From assembly GCF_004358165.1 (NCBI RefSeq), contig NZ_SMTG01000005.1:268338-332337 (forward strand): a stretch of DNA of 64,000 nucleotides. The letters are read 5' to 3'. The notes below the pieces were generated by a model. The model did no database searches, was not told the origin of the DNA, and saw nothing but the letters and a program-made list of their open reading frames with translations. The stretch's first letter is position 1. The number at the start of each line of letters is the position of its first letter. Positions 1 through 9,425 of the stretch are shown here, piece after piece. The position numbers and the translations under genes were made by a program. This DNA is from Luteimonas terrae. GTDB lineage: Bacteria; Pseudomonadota; Gammaproteobacteria; Xanthomonadales; Xanthomonadaceae.

Positions 1-612
1 TTCCTGAAGGGCGAGACCAACATCGCCTATCTCAAGGACCACAAGGTCGGCATCTGGGACGAATGGGCCGATGCGAACGGCGAGCTCGGTCCGGTCTATG
101 GCAAGCAGTGGCGCCGCTGGACGGGCAGCGACGGCCGGGAGATCGACCAGATCCGCTGGGTCGTCGACGAGATCCGTCGCAACCCCGACTCGCGCCGCCT
201 GATCGTCAGTGCCTGGAACGTCGGCGACCTGCCGGCAATGGCGCTGATGCCCTGCCACACGATGTTCCAGTTCTACGTCGTCGACGGAAAGCTCAGCTGC
301 CAGCTCTACCAGCGCAGTGGCGACATCTTCCTCGGCGTGCCCTTCAACATCGCCAGCTATGCGCTGCTGACCCATATGGTCGCGCAGGTGTGCGAGCTGG
401 GCGTAGGCGATTTCGTGCATACGCTGGGCGATGCGCACCTGTATTCGAACCATTTCGAGCAGGCGCGCGAGCAGCTCTCGCGCACCCCGCGCTCGCTGCC
501 GACATTGAAGTTGAATCCGGACGTCGACGATCTGTTCGCGTTCCGCTTCGAGGACATCGTGATCGAAGGCTACGACCCGCTGCCTGCGATCAAGGCGCCG
601 GTCGCGGTGTGA
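1..612 (+). CDS. thyA: Thymidylate synthase (3' part)
   Basis: Makes dTMP from dUMP with methylenetetrahydrofolate as methyl donor, in the cytoplasm. The frame is open from base 1, so the start lies outside the window and about 203 codons are present. The active-site cysteine is in [13 protein letters not shown], followed by the typical [21 protein letters not shown] region (shown here only as a landmark of the dUMP-binding part). The C-terminus ends in IKAPVAV, as in the family. The stop overlaps the start of folA, so the two folate-cycle genes are probably translated together. Confidence 0.97.
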   Translation, partial: FLKGETNIAYLKDHKVGIWDEWADANGELGPVYGKQWRRWTGSDGREIDQIRWVVDEIRRNPDSRRLIVSAWNVGDLPAMALMPCHTMFQFYVVDGKLSCQLYQRSGDIFLGVPFNIASYALLTHMVAQVCELGVGDFVHTLGDAHLYSNHFEQAREQLSRTPRSLPTLKLNPDVDDLFAFRFEDIVIEGYDPLPAIKAPVAV

Positions 613-1115
613 GCGCGGTGCGGCTGTCGCTGGTCGCCGCGATCGACCGCAGGCGTGGCATCGGTCGCGGCAACGCGATGCCCTGGCATCTGCCCGACGA
701 TTTCCGCCACTTCAAGGCGCTGACGCTCGGGCGACCGGTGCTGATGGGCCGCAAGACCGCCGAGTCTCTGGGGCGCGCACTGCCGGGCCGGACCAATCTC
801 GTGCTGACCCGCAGCGGTCGCGTGCCGTTCGAGGGTATGCAGGCGGTCGCGTCGCTGGACGCGGCGATCGCGATCGCCGCGGAGCAGGGCGCGGGCGAAC
901 TCTGCGTCATCGGCGGCGGCGAGATCTACGCCCTGGCCCTGCCGCACGCGGACGTGCTGCAGCTCACCCGCGTCGATACCGTGGTCGAAGACGCCGATGC
1001 ATTCTTCCCGGCGTGGGATCCGGCGCAGTGGCGCGAGGTCTCGCGCACGCACCACCAATCCGACGCGACACACGCGCACGTCTTCGATTTCGTCGAGTAC
1101 CGCCGGGCGGACTGA
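609..1115 (+). CDS. folA: Dihydrofolate reductase
   Basis: Reduces the dihydrofolate released by thymidylate synthase back to tetrahydrofolate with NADPH. The 168-residue length is usual for bacterial DHFR. The sequence shows [26 protein letters not shown] (first part of the fold, with the W and the acidic residue of the active site), then PVLMGRKT for NADPH and CVIGGGEIY. The GTG start at 609 overlaps the thyA stop as GTGA; this start keeps the N-terminal LVAAID strand and avoids a long unrelated extension. It converges with apaH, with only 26 bp between stops and no clear terminator. Confidence 0.95.
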   Translation: MSAVRLSLVAAIDRRRGIGRGNAMPWHLPDDFRHFKALTLGRPVLMGRKTAESLGRALPGRTNLVLTRSGRVPFEGMQAVASLDAAIAIAAEQGAGELCVIGGGEIYALALPHADVLQLTRVDTVVEDADAFFPAWDPAQWREVSRTHHQSDATHAHVFDFVEYRRAD

Positions 1116-1141
1116 AAACGCGCGCCCGCGCAGGATCGCCC

Positions 1142-1990
1142 TCAGCTCGGCTTGCGCGGCGGCAGGCCGGACACATCGCGTCCCGGTACCTGCACCACGC
1201 GCAGCGTCTCCGCATCGAGCTGCAGCGCGGTGAGCTTGCCGCCCCAGACGGCGCCGGTATCGAGCGCATGCACGCCGTGGCCGATGAACAGACCCAAGGT
1301 GGACCAGTGGCCGCAGACGATCTTCAGATCGCGTTCCGCGCGGCCGGGCACTTCGTACCAGGGATAGATGCCGGGCTGCTGGGTGCCGGGCGTGCCCTTC
1401 TCCTCGAACGCGATACGTCCGCGCGGCGAGCAGTAGCGCATGCGCGTGAACATGTTGATGATCGCGCGGTCGCGGTCGTAGCCGGTGAGGTTGGGCGACC
1501 ACGCCGGCCGATCGCCATACATGTTGCGCAACAGCTTCTTGTAGCCGGGGCCGCGCAGCTTGTGCTCGACCTCGCGCGCGTGCCGCTGGGCGAGTTCGAC
1601 ATCCCAGCGCGGCGCGAGGCCCGCGTGCAGCATCATCCAGCCGAGCTCGCGATCGACGTGCAGCAACGGGCAGGTGCGCAGCCAGTCGAGCAGCACGTCG
1701 CGGTCGGGCGCGAACAGCACGCCCTGCAGATCGGCATTGACCTTGCGCTGGTCTTCCTCACGGCGCTCGGCGATCGCCAGCAGCGACAGGTCGTGGTTGC
1801 CGAGCACGCTGACCACGTTGTCGCGGAGCGAATGCACGAGGCGCAGGGTCTCGACCGATTCACCACCGCGATTGACGAGATCGCCGCAGAACCAGAGCGT
1901 GTCCACGGCCGGGTCGAAGCGGATCGCCTCGAGCAGCCGCTGGGTCGGGCCGTAGCAGCCCTGCAGATCGCCGATCGCCCAGACAGCCAT
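1142..1990 (-). CDS. apaH: Symmetrical bis(5'-nucleosyl)-tetraphosphatase
   Basis: Hydrolyses Ap4A to two ADP; it belongs to the calcineurin-like metallophosphatases. The metal-ligand motifs are all near the N-terminus: GDLQGCY, GDLVNRG and GNHD within the first 65 residues. The 282-residue length matches the family. It is the last gene of the lptD-surA-pdxA-csaA-rsmA-apaG-apaH block, and its ATG overlaps the apaG stop as ATGA, so translation is likely coupled. Confidence 0.96.
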   Translation of the reverse strand: MAVWAIGDLQGCYGPTQRLLEAIRFDPAVDTLWFCGDLVNRGGESVETLRLVHSLRDNVVSVLGNHDLSLLAIAERREEDQRKVNADLQGVLFAPDRDVLLDWLRTCPLLHVDRELGWMMLHAGLAPRWDVELAQRHAREVEHKLRGPGYKKLLRNMYGDRPAWSPNLTGYDRDRAIINMFTRMRYCSPRGRIAFEEKGTPGTQQPGIYPWYEVPGRAERDLKIVCGHWSTLGLFIGHGVHALDTGAVWGGKLTALQLDAETLRVVQVPGRDVSGLPPRKPS

Positions 1991-2373
1991 CAGTGCAGGG
2001 TTCGCGGGATCGAGAGCGTGAACGCGGGAATCGGCGCGTCGAACTGCGCACCGTCGTCGCCGACCATGTCGTAGGAACCTTCCATCGTGCCGACGGCCGT
2101 CGAGAGCACCGCACCCGAGGTGTAGGTGAAGGCTTCGCCGGGTTCCAGGCGCGGCTGTTCGCCGACCACGCCGTCGCCGTGCACTTCCTCGATCCGCCCG
2201 TTGGCGTCGGTGATGACCCAGTGGCGGGCCATGAGCTGGGCCGGCAGGCGGCCGATGTTGCGGATTCGGATGGTGTAGGCGAACACGTAGCGGTCGTCGT
2301 CAGGCGTCGATTCCTCGTCGAGGAAGCGCGTCGCGATCTGGATCTCGAGGGTGTAGTCGGCAGTCTCGTCCAT
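1990..2373 (-). CDS. apaG: Co2+/Mg2+ efflux protein ApaG
   Basis: Small all-beta protein of the ApaG/DUF525 family, usually encoded beside apaH; its exact biochemical role is unsettled. The family signature is clear: RYVFAYTIRIRN, then HWVITDANG, VVGEQPRLEPGEAF and YTSG. I chose the ATG at 2373 (127 residues, the length of the E. coli protein) rather than the ATG at 2400. A TACACT hexamer nine bases before this ATG could give a short-leader transcript. The stop overlaps the apaH start. Confidence 0.93.
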   Translation of the reverse strand: MDETADYTLEIQIATRFLDEESTPDDDRYVFAYTIRIRNIGRLPAQLMARHWVITDANGRIEEVHGDGVVGEQPRLEPGEAFTYTSGAVLSTAVGTMEGSYDMVGDDGAQFDAPIPAFTLSIPRTLH

Positions 2374-2411
2374 GTCGTGGACAGTGTAGCCGCAGGCCAT
2401 GAATGCTTCGA

Positions 2412-3221
2412 CTACGCAGGCGGCACGTAATTGGCCAGACGCACGAAATCGGCGACCGCGAGCTGCTCGGCGCGCGCCTGCGGATCGATGCCGGCGGCGG
2501 CGATCGTGTCGGCCTCCATCAGGGTCGACAGCGCATTGCGCAGCGTCTTGCGGCGCTGGCCGAACGCGGCGCGGACGATGTCGGCGAAGCGGCGCGGATC
2601 GTCGATGCCGACCTGCGATGCGGGCCGCGGTGTCAGACGCACGACGGCCGAGTCGACCTTCGGCGGTGGGCGGAACGCGCCCGGGCCGACGACGAACAGC
2701 ATCGTCACCGTGCAGTAGGCCTGCAGCATCACCGACAGGCGGCCGTAGACCTTGCTGCCGGGGCCCGAGGCCATGCGCTCGACGACTTCCTTCTGCAGCA
2801 TGAAATGCATGTCGGTGATGACCGCGGCATGGTCCAGCGCGTGGAAGAGGATCGGCGACGACAGGTTGTAGGGCAGGTTGCCGACGAGACGGATCGGCCC
2901 GTCACCCGCGAGCGCGGTGAAGTCGACGTCCAGCACGTTGGCGTGGATGAGATCGAGCGTGCCGTGCGCGGCGGCCTGCAGCGTCAGCGGTTCAAGCAGG
3001 TCACGGTCGAACTCGATCGCGGTCAGCGCGCCGTGACGCTTGAGCAGCGGGAACGTCATCGCGCCCTGGCCGGGGCCGATCTCGACCAGACGCTCGCCCG
3101 GCTGGGGATTCACCGCGAGCACGATGCGCTCGACGACGCCGCGCTCGTGCAGGAAGTTCTGGCCGAGTGATTTCTTCGGCGGTTCGGTGAAGCTGCCGGG
3201 TGTGGCGGAATGACGGTTCAT
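2412..3221 (-). CDS. rsmA: 16S rRNA adenine dimethyltransferase A (KsgA)
   Basis: Dimethylates the two adjacent adenines in the 3'-terminal hairpin of 16S rRNA during 30S assembly. The N-terminal KKSLGQNFL, the SAM-binding VEIGPGQGAMT and the catalytic NLPYNLSSPILF are all present. From the ATG at 3221 the protein has 269 residues, close to the family norm; an upstream GTG at 3305 would add a low-complexity extension. In this operon csaA sits between it and pdxA, unlike in E. coli. Confidence 0.96.
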   Translation of the reverse strand: MNRHSATPGSFTEPPKKSLGQNFLHERGVVERIVLAVNPQPGERLVEIGPGQGAMTFPLLKRHGALTAIEFDRDLLEPLTLQAAAHGTLDLIHANVLDVDFTALAGDGPIRLVGNLPYNLSSPILFHALDHAAVITDMHFMLQKEVVERMASGPGSKVYGRLSVMLQAYCTVTMLFVVGPGAFRPPPKVDSAVVRLTPRPASQVGIDDPRRFADIVRAAFGQRRKTLRNALSTLMEADTIAAAGIDPQARAEQLAVADFVRLANYVPPA

Positions 3222-3237
3222 GCGGTGCGTGTTCGGT

Positions 3238-3579
3238 TCAAAGGAGGCGCGTGCCGGGCGCGACGTCGCCGTCCGGCACGCACAGGCGTACGTGGCCGTC
3301 GGCATCGTGGAAGCCGGTAACCAGACACTCGGACATCAGCGGTCCGATCTGCTTGGGCGGAAAATTGACCACGCCCACCACCAGCCGGCCGACCAGCGTC
3401 TGCGGCGTGTAATGCGCGGTGATCTGTGCACTGGACTTGCGCACACCCAGTTCCGGGCCGAAGTCGACGTGGAGGATGTAGGCCGGGCGACGCGCCTGCG
3501 GGAACGGCTCGGCCGACACCACGCGGCCCACGCGCAGGTCGACGGCCATGAAGTCGTCCCAGCCGATGACGCCGCTCAT
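3238..3579 (-). CDS. csaA: CsaA-like tRNA-binding domain protein
   Basis: A 113-residue stand-alone OB-fold tRNA-binding domain, resembling Bacillus CsaA along its full length: DLRVGRVV, FPQARRPAYIL, FGPELGVRKSSAQIT and VVNFPPKQIG are all conserved. CsaA homologues bind tRNA-like RNA and have been called export chaperones; which role applies here is unknown. The ATG at 3579 overlaps the pdxA stop as ATGA, placing the gene firmly in the lptD-apaH operon. The upstream start at 3615 would add 12 residues that lie inside pdxA. Confidence 0.88.
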   Translation of the reverse strand: MSGVIGWDDFMAVDLRVGRVVSAEPFPQARRPAYILHVDFGPELGVRKSSAQITAHYTPQTLVGRLVVGVVNFPPKQIGPLMSECLVTGFHDADGHVRLCVPDGDVAPGTRLL

Positions 3580-4556
3580 GCGCGCAGCCGCCGGTTGCGG
3601 CCGAGGATCGCGCACTGGTCGATCGCCGCGAACAGGCTCGACGGATCGGCGCGACCGGTGCCGGCCAGCTCCAGCGCGGTGCCGTGATCGACCGCGACAC
3701 GCGGATAGGGCAGGCCGAGCGTGAGATTCACCGCCGACTCGAAACCGCTGTACTTGAGCACCGGCAGGCCCTGGTCGTGATACATCGCCAGCACAGCGTC
3801 CACGCCCTCGAGTCGCGCGGGCAGGAATGCGGTGTCGGCCGGCAGCGGGCCTTCCAGATCGAGTCCTTGCGCACGCAGGCGCTCGAGCAGCGGCGCGATC
3901 GTTTCGACCTCCTCCATGCCCAGGTGCCCGGACTCGCCGGCATGGGGGTTGAGGCCCAGCACCGCGATGCGCGGCGCGGCGATGCCGAAGTCGCGGCGCA
4001 GCGAGGCGTCGAGAATGCCGATCACCTGTTCGAGCAGCGGCGCGGTGACCGCGTCGGGCACCGCACGCAGCGGCAAATGCGTCGTCGCGAGCGCGACGCG
4101 CAGGGCCGGGTTGGCCAGCATCATCACCACGTCGCAGCCGGCGTCGTCGGCGAGCAGTTCGGTGGTGCCGGTATAGGGCACGCCACCGGCATTGATCGCG
4201 GCCTTGTGCACGGGTCCGGTGACCATGCCGTCGAAGCGGCCATCGCGACAGCCGGCCGCGGCATGCAGCAGACCGTCGATGACGCTGCGGGCGTTGCGCG
4301 GGTCAGGCGTGCCGAACGGCGTGGCCGCGGCATGGGGCAGTTCGATCAGCCGCAGCGTACCGGGCGCCACGTCGGCGGCTTCGGCATCGGTGAAGTCGAT
4401 GTCCAGGCCGATCGCATCGGCCGTGCGCTGCAGCGTGGCGCGATCGCCGATGGCGACCAGATCGGCGTCGACCTCGCGCCAGGCGGCGCGGATGCACAGT
4501 TCCGGCCCGACGCCGGCCGGCTCACCCGGGACCAGCGCCAGACGGGGGCGGGACAC
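3576..4556 (-). CDS. pdxA: 4-hydroxythreonine-4-phosphate dehydrogenase
   Basis: NAD-dependent enzyme of pyridoxal 5'-phosphate biosynthesis. Visible motifs are LVPGEPAGVGPELC at the start, VTGPVHKAAIN, the metal-binding histidine in GLNPHAGE, MYHDQGLPVLKY, and PYPRVAVDHGTALELAG near the end. The GTG at 4556 gives 326 residues (E. coli 329) and lies one base past the surA stop; the frame continues upstream, but only inside surA. The stop overlaps csaA. Confidence 0.95.
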   Translation of the reverse strand: MSRPRLALVPGEPAGVGPELCIRAAWREVDADLVAIGDRATLQRTADAIGLDIDFTDAEAADVAPGTLRLIELPHAAATPFGTPDPRNARSVIDGLLHAAAGCRDGRFDGMVTGPVHKAAINAGGVPYTGTTELLADDAGCDVVMMLANPALRVALATTHLPLRAVPDAVTAPLLEQVIGILDASLRRDFGIAAPRIAVLGLNPHAGESGHLGMEEVETIAPLLERLRAQGLDLEGPLPADTAFLPARLEGVDAVLAMYHDQGLPVLKYSGFESAVNLTLGLPYPRVAVDHGTALELAGTGRADPSSLFAAIDQCAILGRNRRLRA

Positions 4557-4557
4557 C

Positions 4558-5871
4558 TCAGCCGCCGATCTCGGGATCGCGGTTGGCGCCGATGCGGATG
4601 CTGACGTAGGCCTCGCCGCGCAGTTCGCGCACGTAGCGGTCCCACTCGTCCTCGAGCTTGCGCTGGCCGATGGCCTCGCGCGCCTGCGCACGACGGTTGC
4701 TGTCGTCGCCGGCGGTCTGGCGCGTGGCCTGGCGCTGCACGATGTGCCAGCCGGCCTGGGTGCGGAACGGCTGCGACACGTCGCCATCTCCGAGCGCCGC
4801 GACTTGGCCGCCGAAGTCGGGGCCGAATTCGTCCTGGGTGAACCAGCCGAGATCGCCGCCGTTGGCCTTGGTGCTGGCGTCCTCGGAATCCTCGCGCGCG
4901 ACCTCGGCGAAGTCCGCGCCACCGGCGATGCGGGCACGCAGGCTGTCGGCCTTGGCCTTCGCCGCGGAATCGTCGCCGGGCTGGCCGCGGATCAGGATGT
5001 GGCGGGCCTGGTACTGGGTGACCGTGCCGGCCGCGGCACCGTCGGCGGCCTCGCGACGATCCACCAGCTGCAGCAGCTGGAAGCCGCTGGGGCCGCGGAT
5101 GGGGCCGATGACCTGGCCGGGCTCGAGGCTCGTGACCGCGTTGGCGAACGCGGCCGGGATTTCCTGCGGGCTGCGCCAGCCCAGGTCGCCGCCTTCGAGC
5201 GCGTTCGGGCTGTCGGAATAACGCACCGCGGCCGCGGAGAATTCCATTTCGTTGCGATCGAGCAGGCTCTTGATGCCGTCGACCTTCTGCTGGCCGGTCT
5301 GGATCTGTTCCGGGGTCGCGCCTTCCGGCAGCGCCACCAGGATGTGCGCGAGACGGTACTGGGTGCCCGTCGCCTGCGCGGACAGCGCGGCGTCGACTTC
5401 GGCGTCGCTGACCGAGATGCGGGTCTGGGCGAAGCGCTGGCGCATGCGCTGGATCATCAGCTCCTCGCGCAGCGAGGTACGGAAATCGTCGAACGACATG
5501 CCGTCACCGGCCAGCTGCTGGCGCAGCTGGTCCATCGTGAAGCCGTTCTGCTGCGCGATCGCGGCGACGGCCTGATCGACGTCCTGGTCGCTGACGCGCA
5601 CGCCGGTACGCGAGGCATTGGCGGTCTGCAGACGCATCGAGATCAGGCGCTCGAGCACCTGGCGCTCCAGGATCTCCTGCGGCGGCAGCTGGTCCTGGCG
5701 GGTCGCGTACTGGCCGCGGATGTTGGACACCGCACGGTCGAGCTCGCTGGCGAGGATCACGTCCTCGTCGACGACGGCGGCGATGCGGTCGAGCGGCTGC
5801 AGGTCCTGGGCGTGCGCGGTCGCGGCGAACAGCAGGGCGGCGGCCGCGAGGGTGTGGATCAGTGTCTTCAT
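4558..5871 (-). CDS. surA: Periplasmic chaperone/peptidyl-prolyl isomerase SurA
   Basis: Chaperone that escorts unfolded outer-membrane proteins, including LptD, across the periplasm. A cleavable signal peptide ends about ATAHA at residue 21. The SurA N-terminal chaperone domain starts at QPLDRIAAVVDEDVI, followed by two parvulin domains marked by YRLAHILVALP (about residue 173) and YQARHILIRGQ (about 290). The 437-residue length is normal. Its ATG overlaps the stop of lptD, its best-known client, as ATGA. Confidence 0.96.
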   Translation of the reverse strand: MKTLIHTLAAAALLFAATAHAQDLQPLDRIAAVVDEDVILASELDRAVSNIRGQYATRQDQLPPQEILERQVLERLISMRLQTANASRTGVRVSDQDVDQAVAAIAQQNGFTMDQLRQQLAGDGMSFDDFRTSLREELMIQRMRQRFAQTRISVSDAEVDAALSAQATGTQYRLAHILVALPEGATPEQIQTGQQKVDGIKSLLDRNEMEFSAAAVRYSDSPNALEGGDLGWRSPQEIPAAFANAVTSLEPGQVIGPIRGPSGFQLLQLVDRREAADGAAAGTVTQYQARHILIRGQPGDDSAAKAKADSLRARIAGGADFAEVAREDSEDASTKANGGDLGWFTQDEFGPDFGGQVAALGDGDVSQPFRTQAGWHIVQRQATRQTAGDDSNRRAQAREAIGQRKLEDEWDRYVRELRGEAYVSIRIGANRDPEIGG

Positions 5872-8336
5872 TGGCTCAGGCCGGGAGTCAGGGTTTCATC
5901 GTCGTCGCTGTTGCGCAGCTCCGACGGCGGCACGAGATAGAGGTCGTCGCGGTAATACCCGAGAATAGCACGGCGCAAACGGTCTTCCGTGTTGGGGCCG
6001 GCCGAGCCCAGACCCTTCAGTTCAAGTTCGAACATGATCGCGTTGTTCAGCTCGCCCTGGCGATTGCGCAGATAGCGGCGGCCGACCACGCGGGCGGCGA
6101 GACAGCAGCTGTCCCACTGCACGCCGGCGACCGCTTCGAGCAGCCGGTTGTCGGTGAACGAGTAGTAGTAACGGCCGACCAGGCTCCATGCGGGGCTGAT
6201 CGGATACAGGAAGGACAGGTCGGCCTGCTCGATGAGCTCCGCGCGGCGGCGATAGGCGAAGTTGACGATGCCCTCGTCGCCGATCAGGTACCGCGTGCGC
6301 AGCGACATCAGGTCCTCGCGGCGGAACTTGGGATCCCACTGGTAGCCGGCGCTGACCGTCCAGCGGTCATTGATGGCGTAGGTCGCGTCGCTGACCCAGG
6401 CCGAGCGGCCCTGCTCCACCAGCGCCTCGCCAGGCGTGGTCACGCGCGAGTCGGACAGGTAGACGATCTGGCCGAGGCTGGCCGAGAGCTTTTCCTGGCC
6501 GTCCGACTCGCGGATCAAGCGCGTGCTCACGGCGAGCGTGACCTGGTTGGCGTCGGCCTGGCGGTCGGCGCCGGAGTAGCGGTTGTCGCGGAACAGCTGG
6601 CCCCAGCCGAAGGTCAGCGGCGAGGTGTCGAACAGCGGCAGCGCGTCCTGGTTGCGGTAGGGCGAGTGCAGGTAGAACAGGCGCGGCTCGAGCGTATGCA
6701 GATAGTCCTCGTCGCCCCAGCGCGTGTTGCGGTCGAAGAACAGGCCGGCATCGAGCGAGGTGATCGGCTGGCCACGGCTGGGCGCGTCGTCGCGATACTG
6801 CGCCAGCGCATCGGCCGGGACCGGCTGGCCTGCCGGAATGCCGAGCTCGGCGCGGGCGCGCTGGTCGGCGATGCGGTCGGCCAGCACGCGGTCGAGCGCG
6901 TAGTTGGTCTGGCGATAGGCGACGGTCGGACGCACGAACCAGGCCGCGCCTTCGAACGGCAGCGAGACGTAGGGTTTGACGTCGACGCGCGTGCCGCCCG
7001 GACGCGCGGCCTCGTCGATGTGCGCGAAGCGCGTGGCCGTGGTGTCGACGCCGGCGACAATCCAGTTGCCGTACGGGCGCTGCCAGTTGAACGAGGCATG
7101 CGGCAGGCGGTTGTAGGGCAGGATCGACTCGGGCAGCGTGTAGTCGGTCAGCAGCTGGTAGTCGCCGAGCACCGAAGCGTTCCAGTAGCCGCGATCGCCC
7201 GAGCTGCCCTGGCCGAACACGCCCAGCGTGCTCAGGGCATTGATCGACGAAATGCCGTCGACGTTGTTGCTCGAATCCTCAAGGTAACGCGGGTCGCTCA
7301 TCCAGGTCAGGTTGGTGCGGCCCTGCCAGCCGGGGCTGATGTCGTAGGAGCCGCCGAAGGACAGGAACGCGCGGTCCTCCTTGCGGCGGTTCTCGACGAT
7401 CGGCACCTGCTCTTCCTCGAGCTCGCGCTCGCGGGTGGTGAGCTTGTCGGAGGGCAGATACGCCACGTCCAGCTCGCCACGCGTGCGGTCGCCCATGAAG
7501 CGGAATTCGGTCCCCAGCTGCACGCCGCGCCGGCTCATGAAGCGCGGCTCCAGCGTCATGTCGAAGTTGGGCGCGAGGTTGAGGTAGACCGGCTGGGTGT
7601 AGTCGAAGCCGTTGCGGCCGGACTGCGAGATGCGCGGGAACAACAGGCCCGACAGGCGGCGCTCGTCGATCGGGAAGCGGAACCACGGCACGTACAGCAC
7701 CGGCACCTTGCCCACGCGCAGGGTCGCGTTGCGCGCGGTGCCCATGCCCATGTCGCTGTCGATGTCGATCTGGCCGGCCTTGAGTTCCCACCAGCGATCG
7801 CTCGGGGTACAGGTCGAGTAGGTCGAGCCGAACAGCGCGCCGATGGTGCCGTCCATGCGGATGTGATCGGCGCCGCCGTTGCCGCGGCGGGCGGTCAGCT
7901 GGTAGCGAACCGCGTCCATGCGATAGGACTCGGCGATCGTGTCGCCCTCGACGCGGTCGGCGACGATGCGCATGCCGCGGTCCTGGTAGCGCACGTTGCC
8001 CTGGGCGACGAAGGTGCCGTCGTCCTGGGAGAACTGCAGATCGTCCGTGCCCAGGAACTGGTCGCCGCGGCGCAGGGTCACATCGCCACTGACGTTGCCG
8101 GTGAAGTCGCTGTCGATGCCGGCCAGCCCGTCGAACTGGTCGCCGTCGATGTCGGTCGGCTGCTTCTCGCGGTCCTCGACCGTGCCCACCGGGGCCTGCG
8201 CATCCTGGAACGCCGGCACCGCGTCCTCGATCGGACACAGCACCCAGTAGTTCGGTCGGAGCGGGTCGGCGGCGTGGGCGGACAGCGAGACGGCGATGCA
8301 GAACGGAAGGGGAAGCAGGCGGAGGGCTGTGCGCAC
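5868..8336 (-). CDS. lptD: LPS-assembly protein LptD
   Basis: Outer-membrane beta-barrel that, with LptE, inserts lipopolysaccharide into the outer leaflet. The GTG start at 8336 is followed by a good signal peptide ending SLSAHA and gives 822 residues (E. coli 784). The early region is an OstA/LptA-like jellyroll (GDVTLRRGDQFLGTDDL), then the barrel. Four cysteines are placed as in the E. coli disulfide pattern: one in VLCPIED, one in STCTPSD and an adjacent pair in DSCCLAARVVG. Longer alternative starts (to 8411) would precede the signal peptide. First gene of the operon. Confidence 0.94.
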   Translation of the reverse strand: MRTALRLLPLPFCIAVSLSAHAADPLRPNYWVLCPIEDAVPAFQDAQAPVGTVEDREKQPTDIDGDQFDGLAGIDSDFTGNVSGDVTLRRGDQFLGTDDLQFSQDDGTFVAQGNVRYQDRGMRIVADRVEGDTIAESYRMDAVRYQLTARRGNGGADHIRMDGTIGALFGSTYSTCTPSDRWWELKAGQIDIDSDMGMGTARNATLRVGKVPVLYVPWFRFPIDERRLSGLLFPRISQSGRNGFDYTQPVYLNLAPNFDMTLEPRFMSRRGVQLGTEFRFMGDRTRGELDVAYLPSDKLTTRERELEEEQVPIVENRRKEDRAFLSFGGSYDISPGWQGRTNLTWMSDPRYLEDSSNNVDGISSINALSTLGVFGQGSSGDRGYWNASVLGDYQLLTDYTLPESILPYNRLPHASFNWQRPYGNWIVAGVDTTATRFAHIDEAARPGGTRVDVKPYVSLPFEGAAWFVRPTVAYRQTNYALDRVLADRIADQRARAELGIPAGQPVPADALAQYRDDAPSRGQPITSLDAGLFFDRNTRWGDEDYLHTLEPRLFYLHSPYRNQDALPLFDTSPLTFGWGQLFRDNRYSGADRQADANQVTLAVSTRLIRESDGQEKLSASLGQIVYLSDSRVTTPGEALVEQGRSAWVSDATYAINDRWTVSAGYQWDPKFRREDLMSLRTRYLIGDEGIVNFAYRRRAELIEQADLSFLYPISPAWSLVGRYYYSFTDNRLLEAVAGVQWDSCCLAARVVGRRYLRNRQGELNNAIMFELELKGLGSAGPNTEDRLRRAILGYYRDDLYLVPPSELRNSDDDETLTPGLSQ

Positions 8337-8471
8337 GGCGGGTCCGTTCAGCGGGAAAAACGGGCGCCAGCATGACCGATCGCCGGTGCAGCGGCAATGC
8401 ACGTCCCACACATCCTGTTCACCTGTGATCCGGGCGTTTTCCCGGTCTGGAAACGGGCTGCGGCGGGGCGC

Positions 8472-9422
8472 TCAGCCGGCCAGTGCCCGCAGGTGCGCGA
8501 CGCTGCATTCGCGCAGCGCCTGGAGGTCGTAACCGCCTTCGAGCATCGACACGATCCGGCCCTCGCAATGCCGGTCGGCGAGGGTCGAAAGTTCGCCGGT
8601 GAGCCAGCCGAAATCCTCGGCGTCGAGCTGCAGCTGGGCCAGCGGATCGCGCGCGTGCGCATCGAACCCGGCCGAGATCATCAGCAGCTGCGGCGCGAAG
8701 GCGTCGATCTCGGGCAGCAGCCGCTCGCGCCAGGCCTCGCAGAACCGCTGGCTGCCCGTGCCCGGCGGCAGCGGCAGGTTGACGATGTTGCCGACCCCGC
8801 GCTCCTCGCGCCGGCCGGTCTCGGGGTACAGCGGCAGCTGGTGCGAGCTGAGGTACTGCACGCGCGGCTCGGCTTCGAAGATCGCCTGGGTGCCGTTGCC
8901 GTGGTGCACGTCGAAATCGACGATCGAGATCCGCGTCAGGCCGTAGCGGTCCAGCGCATGCGCGGCGGCCACGGCGATGTTGTTGAACAGGCAGAAGCCC
9001 ATCGCAATGTCGGCCGTGGCGTGGTGGCCCGGCGGCCGCACCGCGCAGAACACCCGGCGCGCGGTGCCGCCGAGGACCGCGTCGACGGCGGCGACGCCGG
9101 CGCCGGCGGCATGCAGCGCGGCCTGCGCCGAGCCGGGCGACAGCACCGTGTCGCTGTCGAGGGGGATGCGTCCGGTCGGCTGCGAATCCAGCACGGTCGC
9201 CAGCAGCGTCGCATCGTGCACGCGCAACAGCTGGCCGCGCGTCGCGGGCGGGGCCTGGCGCAGGTCGAGATCGGGAAACGCGCCGCGCAGTGCCTCGATG
9301 ACGGCGGCGAGGCGCTCGGGTCGCTCGGCGTGATCGGGGCCGGTGTCGTGATCCAGCAGGCCCGGGTGCGAGAACACCGGCACCTGCCGGACGTCACCGC
9401 CGAAGCCGACCGGATGATGCAT
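8472..9422 (-). CDS. Histone deacetylase-family amidohydrolase
   Basis: Zinc-dependent hydrolase of the class II HDAC/acetylpolyamine amidohydrolase/acetoin-utilisation family, 316 residues. Family landmarks are DHDTGPDHAERPERL, the GRVF-like CAVRPPGHHA with its histidine pair, GFCLFNNIAVAAAHAL, IVDFDVHHGNGTQ with the metal-binding D and H, and SAGFDAH. The substrate cannot be told from sequence; bacterial members act on acetylated polyamines, lysines or other amides. The start lies three bases past the stop of the upstream adenosyltransferase gene, so they share a transcript. Confidence 0.9.
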   Translation of the reverse strand: MHHPVGFGGDVRQVPVFSHPGLLDHDTGPDHAERPERLAAVIEALRGAFPDLDLRQAPPATRGQLLRVHDATLLATVLDSQPTGRIPLDSDTVLSPGSAQAALHAAGAGVAAVDAVLGGTARRVFCAVRPPGHHATADIAMGFCLFNNIAVAAAHALDRYGLTRISIVDFDVHHGNGTQAIFEAEPRVQYLSSHQLPLYPETGRREERGVGNIVNLPLPPGTGSQRFCEAWRERLLPEIDAFAPQLLMISAGFDAHARDPLAQLQLDAEDFGWLTGELSTLADRHCEGRIVSMLEGGYDLQALRECSVAHLRALAG

Positions 9423-9425
9423 CGC

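Noticed and set aside
5862..8375. 837-codon plus-strand frame opposite lptD
   Set aside because: Composition is the reverse complement of lptD codons; no motif, no start context.
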